A stretch of 46,571 nucleotides of DNA, taken from assembly GCA_964423405.1 (NCBI GenBank), contig CAYREY010000037.1:1-46571 (forward strand). The letters run 5' to 3'. How positions within the stretch are numbered: the first letter of the stretch is position 1; each line of letters starts with the position of its first letter. This DNA comes from Bog-950 sp964423405 (GTDB lineage: Bacteria; Bacteroidota; Bacteroidia; Chitinophagales; LD1). The notes beneath the pieces were generated by a model. It was not told where the DNA came from and did no database searches. It worked only from the letters and a program-made list of their open reading frames with translations. Below, one piece after another: positions 43,701-46,571 of this stretch. A program made the position numbers and the translations under genes.

Positions 43701-44895
43701 CTGTTACTTTAGCGTATTCCTTCAAACCTTCTTCTAAGCATTTAATGGCGGAAGTAAGGTCGGCGGTGTTTAGTACATAAGCTATGCGTACCTGGTTTTT
43801 GCCCGAACCGGTGGTGGAGTAGAAGCCAGATGCAGGGGCCATCATAACGGTAGCGTTGTTGTAGCTAAAATTTTCGAGCATCCACTGGCAGAATACGTCG
43901 GTATCCTGTACCGGTAGCGAGGCTACGGCGTAGAATGCACCACCCGGGTTAGGGCAATGTACGCCCGGTATTTTATTTAATCCTTCAATCAGCACATCGC
44001 GGCGTTTTTGGTATTCGGCAATAATGCTGTCGTAGTAATCTTTACCTAAATCGAACAGGCCTTCGGCGGCTATTTGTCCTAATGAGTTAGGTGATAGACG
44101 GGCCTGCCCAAATTTAAGAGCCGAAGCCAGTACTTCTTTATTGCGGGTAACAATAGTACCTATACGGGCACCACAGGCCGAGAAACGTTTAGAGATAGAA
44201 TCGAACACCACCACGTGGTTCTCCATACCCTCTAAGTTAAGTGCGCTGAAGAATGTTTTACCGCCGTACAGAAACTCGCGGTAAACTTCATCTACAAATA
44301 AAAACAGATCGTGTTTCAGGCAAATTTCGCGCAGTACCAACAGTTCATCTTTACTATACAGGTAACCGGTTGGGTTGTTGGGGTTACATATCAGTATGGC
44401 TTTGGTTTTAGGGGTAATGGCTTTTTCAAAATCTTCGATAGGGGGCAGTGCAAAGCCGGTTTCTATAGAGGTAGATATAGGCTTTACTTTTATTTTGCCC
44501 ACGGTAGCAAAACCAATATAGTTGGCGTACATCGGCTCGGGAATGATGATTTCATCTTCCTCATCCAGGCAGCTAAGCATACCAAACGATAGGGCCTCGC
44601 TGGCGCCTTCGGTAATCATAAAATCGGCCGGTTGTACGTTTATGCCAATGTTGTTGTAGTACTGGGCAAATTTTTTGCGGTAGCTTTCCAACCCATTGCT
44701 GGGGCAGTACTCCAGCACTTTCATATCGGTGTTTTTAAGTACCTCCCAAAACTGTGCAGGTGTTTCAAGGTCGGGTTGGCCTATGTTGAGGTGGTAAACT
44801 TTTACGCCTTTCTTTTTGGCGGTATCGGCAAACGGCACCAGTTTACGAATCGGCGAAGCCGGCATCTGTATTCCTTTATTTGAAACTTTAGGCAT
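43681..44895 (-). CDS. PLP-dependent aminotransferase, class I/II (404 aa)
   Basis: The start at 44895 (MPKVSNKGIQMPASPIRKLVPFADTAKKKGVKVYHLNIGQPDLETP) matches family proteins; a longer in-frame reading upstream is rejected. The PLP lysine lies in FDSISKRFSACGARIG, with NPNNPTGYLYS and the C-terminal GGAFYAVASLP typical of fold-type I class I/II enzymes. The substrate is not clear from sequence; aspartate or aromatic amino acids are both possible. The last residues (TGSAN) are encoded within a 27-bp repeat also found at the end of the gmhB-like gene. Confidence 0.88.
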   Translation of the reverse strand: MPKVSNKGIQMPASPIRKLVPFADTAKKKGVKVYHLNIGQPDLETPAQFWEVLKNTDMKVLEYCPSNGLESYRKKFAQYYNNIGINVQPADFMITEGASEALSFGMLSCLDEEDEIIIPEPMYANYIGFATVGKIKVKPISTSIETGFALPPIEDFEKAITPKTKAILICNPNNPTGYLYSKDELLVLREICLKHDLFLFVDEVYREFLYGGKTFFSALNLEGMENHVVVFDSISKRFSACGARIGTIVTRNKEVLASALKFGQARLSPNSLGQIAAEGLFDLGKDYYDSIIAEYQKRRDVLIEGLNKIPGVHCPNPGGAFYAVASLPVQDTDVFCQWMLENFSYNNATVMMAPASGFYSTTGSGKNQVRIAYVLNTADLTSAIKCLEEGLKEYAKVTATGSAN

Positions 44896-44973
44896 ATTCT
44901 TTTTTTTAGTTGGCAGTACGCAATTGGCAGTCGGCAATAAATGCAAACAGCCATTCAAACGCAAATAAAATCA

Positions 44974-45002
44974 AAAACCCTATCTACAATAGATAGGGTT
45001 TT
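44974..45002 (-). terminator. Rho-independent terminator after the DUF1573 gene
   Basis: A 12-bp perfect stem (AAAACCCTATCT with AGATAGGGTTTT) surrounds a 5-nt loop, with T-rich runs on both strands. It is 34 nt past the DUF1573 stop at 45037 on the minus strand and before the aminotransferase start, so it separates the two. Confidence 0.75.
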
Positions 45003-45036
45003 AATTTTTTGCCAATTGCAAACTACCAGTTGGTTA

Positions 45037-45639
45037 TTAGTTTTTAGGGGCCAGCAGGCTTGGTTGCTCTACCGGTACCGATTTTTCAGGCTCGGCTTTT
45101 ACTACTTCGCCTTTTATGTAAATGATTTTTTCGGGCGCATCGGCGTTAGAGGTAATAGTAATTGATTTGTTGAATGCACCCGGGCGGCCCTGTGTGTTGT
45201 AGGTAACCAGTATGGCACCATCTTTACCGGGCAGTATAGGCTCTTTAGGCCAGCTTGGGGTAGTACAACCGCAGCTTGCGCGTACGTTGGTTAGTATCAG
45301 CGGTTCTTTACCGGTATTGGTAAATTTAAATTCGTGGGTTACCTGCGGGCCTTCGGGCACTTCGGTAAAGTTATAGCTCTCTTCTTTAAAAGCCATTTTA
45401 GCGGCGTTAGGGTTGGCAGGTTTAGCCTCGGTGGTTTGCGCGGCAGGTGCCGGTGCAGTAGTACCGTGGTTGTGGCCATCATGGTCATGACCATCGTGAT
45501 TGTGTCCATCGTGCGATTGGTTAGCGCCTGATGATGTGGTTTGTTTAGCTGCCGGCGCTGGTGTGGTTTTGCCGGTTTGCTGCGCAGTAGCACCCATAGC
45601 TGCTACTAAAACAAAAAACGATAAAAGAGTTGCTTTCAT
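45037..45639 (-). CDS. Secreted DUF1573 protein with His/Asp-rich linker (200 aa)
   Basis: The ATG at 45639 opens a signal peptide (MKATLLSFFVLVAAMGATAQ); upstream in-frame codons are rejected. Residues about 35-55 carry HDGH, HNHDGHDHDGHNHG-type repeats that could bind zinc, nickel or copper. From about residue 78 the DUF1573 domain runs (FKEESYNFTEVPEGPQVTHEFKFTNTGKEPLILTNVRASCGCTTPSWPKEPI...YIKGEV), a beta-sandwich with the conserved CGC pair. It is probably a periplasmic or surface protein of unknown role. Confidence 0.88.
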   Translation of the reverse strand: MKATLLSFFVLVAAMGATAQQTGKTTPAPAAKQTTSSGANQSHDGHNHDGHDHDGHNHGTTAPAPAAQTTEAKPANPNAAKMAFKEESYNFTEVPEGPQVTHEFKFTNTGKEPLILTNVRASCGCTTPSWPKEPILPGKDGAILVTYNTQGRPGAFNKSITITSNADAPEKIIYIKGEVVKAEPEKSVPVEQPSLLAPKN

Positions 45640-45971
45640 AACCTTGTAGTATTTTACGCAAAAATAGTTTATGCCGCTAATAAAGTAAATACCTGATTTA
45701 TAGTTTACAAAATTTAACCGCGGGGGAGGTAGTTGCCACGAATTTCGCGGATAAATACAGTGGTATTTACGGATTGACTGATTTACAGATTGACGGATTG
45801 AAAGGCATAATTGAACGCCGAATACATAAGTCACGAATTACACGAATGAATACAGGATGTTTAAAGGCTGTTGAGCCTCCCTTGAGGGAGGTGGCGAGGC
45901 TTTGCGAGCCGGAGGGTGATTGTTTTAAAAAGCCACCCCGTGGCGGGGCTTCAAATACAAACAGCCGCCGC
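45640..45971. other. 332-bp intergenic region with promoter and palindromic repeat
   Basis: It holds the DUF1573 promoter (45659-45689), an AT-rich stretch with short repeated words such as CACGAATT, and GATTGAC repeated near 45774-45800. A hairpin CCTCCCTTGAGGGAGG (45876-45891) is followed by a looser GC-rich inverted repeat (about 45931-45949). No gene is visible. The palindromes may end transcription of the SDR gene. Confidence 0.55.
45659..45689 (-). promoter_or_regulatory. Promoter for the DUF1573 gene
   Basis: On the minus strand TATTTTTG (45666-45659) is an exact TAnnTTTG -7 box, with TTTA 19 nt upstream (45689-45686) as a near-consensus -33 element. The start codon at 45639 lies 19 nt further on. 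Confidence 0.55.
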
Positions 45972-46571
45972 CTAAATATCGCCCAGCAGGGGACGTAGCA
46001 GCATTTCTTCTACCACGGTATGCTCCGACAGGTGGTACACATCCCATACCGATTGGGCTACGTCTTCGGGTTTCATAAACCGCGATTCGGGTAAATCGGT
46101 GCCGGCCCATGAGTTGGTTAGCGTGGCGCCTACTACCAATGCCGTAACGCGTATGTGGTGTTCTTTTAATTCTTCGCGCAGGGCTTTGCTTAGGCCCAGC
46201 AGTGCAAATTTTGATATAGAGTACGAGCCGCCGTTGGGGTAGGCCTGTATGCTGGCTACCGAACACAGGTTAAATATGTGGCCGGTTTTTTTGTTTATCA
46301 TATTGGGTAGCAGGCTGCGGGTAAGGTGGTAGGCGCTGTACAGGTTGGTTTCTATCAGCTTTTCCAGGGTGCCTTCTTCTTCGTTGATTACCTGCCCGGG
46401 TATAAACACACCGGCGTTGTTTACAATAATATCTGCTGCCCCCCAGGTGCTGTTTACCAGTTTGGCAAAGGCCAGCACGTCTTCTTTTTTCTGCATATCG
46501 GCGGGCAGGGCTATTACACCGGTGGCGTTTACTTTCAGGCTATCGGCAAAGGTTTCCAACTCGGCTTTGTT
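45972..46571 (-). CDS. Short-chain dehydrogenase/reductase, 5' end cut by window edge
   Basis: The reading frame stays open to the window end, so the N-terminus with the TGxxxGxG dinucleotide loop is missing. The visible part has D-x-x-x before IIVNNAGVF (NNAG motif), the catalytic Ser region NLCSVAS and the active-site YSISK (Tyr-x-x-x-Lys). ALREELKEHHIRVTALVVGAT follows, as in classical SDRs. Substrate unknown; cytosolic NAD(P)-dependent oxidoreductase. Confidence 0.85.
   Translation of the reverse strand, partial: NKAELETFADSLKVNATGVIALPADMQKKEDVLAFAKLVNSTWGAADIIVNNAGVFIPGQVINEEEGTLEKLIETNLYSAYHLTRSLLPNMINKKTGHIFNLCSVASIQAYPNGGSYSISKFALLGLSKALREELKEHHIRVTALVVGATLTNSWAGTDLPESRFMKPEDVAQSVWDVYHLSEHTVVEEMLLRPLLGDI

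Overview
The window looks like a chromosomal piece of a Bacteroidota bacterium, most likely from the Chitinophagaceae/Sphingobacteriales side. Three things suggest this: several secreted proteins end in type IX secretion (T9SS) sorting domains (type A and type B); there are BatA, DUF4199 and DUF1573 proteins; and several starts are preceded by the Bacteroidota -7 element TAnnTTTG rather than by clear Shine-Dalgarno sites. The sequence contains a 100-N scaffold gap, so it is a draft assembly.

Layout. Positions 1-98 hold the 3' part of a tRNA-Pro(GGG) and a terminator. Positions 131-23497 are a secreted-protein region. It holds a 1192-aa beta-propeller/repeat protein, a 2250-aa giant with 17 tandem Ig-like repeats, a 722-aa SBBP-type propeller protein, a 496-aa cytosolic helical protein, a 1217-aa M43-type metalloprotease, a 584-aa secreted protein with a possible transglutaminase-like core, and a 992-aa glycine-rich type B T9SS protein. 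Four neighbouring genes here (starts at 10554, 13054, 13163 and 14716) share one promoter layout: TAATAAACCTAA, then a TTT(G/A)CA element exactly 49 nt further on. I read this as an undescribed co-regulated set.

Positions 23598-34644 carry a small unknown protein, an SNF2 helicase, a family-6-like DNA glycosylase, two soluble histidine kinases flanking a BatA-like membrane protein, and a divergent HxlR regulator/NmrA-like reductase pair with a TACT-N8-AGTA operator candidate. Positions 34763-38686 form a tight operon: a dihydroorotase homologue that has lost its metal ligands, DUF4199, a GT2 and a GT4 glycosyltransferase.

Positions 38979-43572 are a heptose-nucleotide pathway: hddA, gmhA, hddC and a gmhB-like phosphatase, which together would make an NDP-D-glycero-alpha-D-manno-heptose. 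An AT-rich SIR2-like gene, of a type often seen in antiphage defence, sits between hddA and gmhA and is bounded by near-identical direct repeats that are also -7 boxes. The scaffold gap lies just before hddA and is flanked by a 55-bp duplicate, so it is probably an unmerged contig overlap. The right end holds an aminotransferase, a secreted DUF1573 protein with a His-rich linker, and an SDR dehydrogenase cut by the window edge. Intergenic spaces from 27 kb onward carry many dispersed palindromic repeats.
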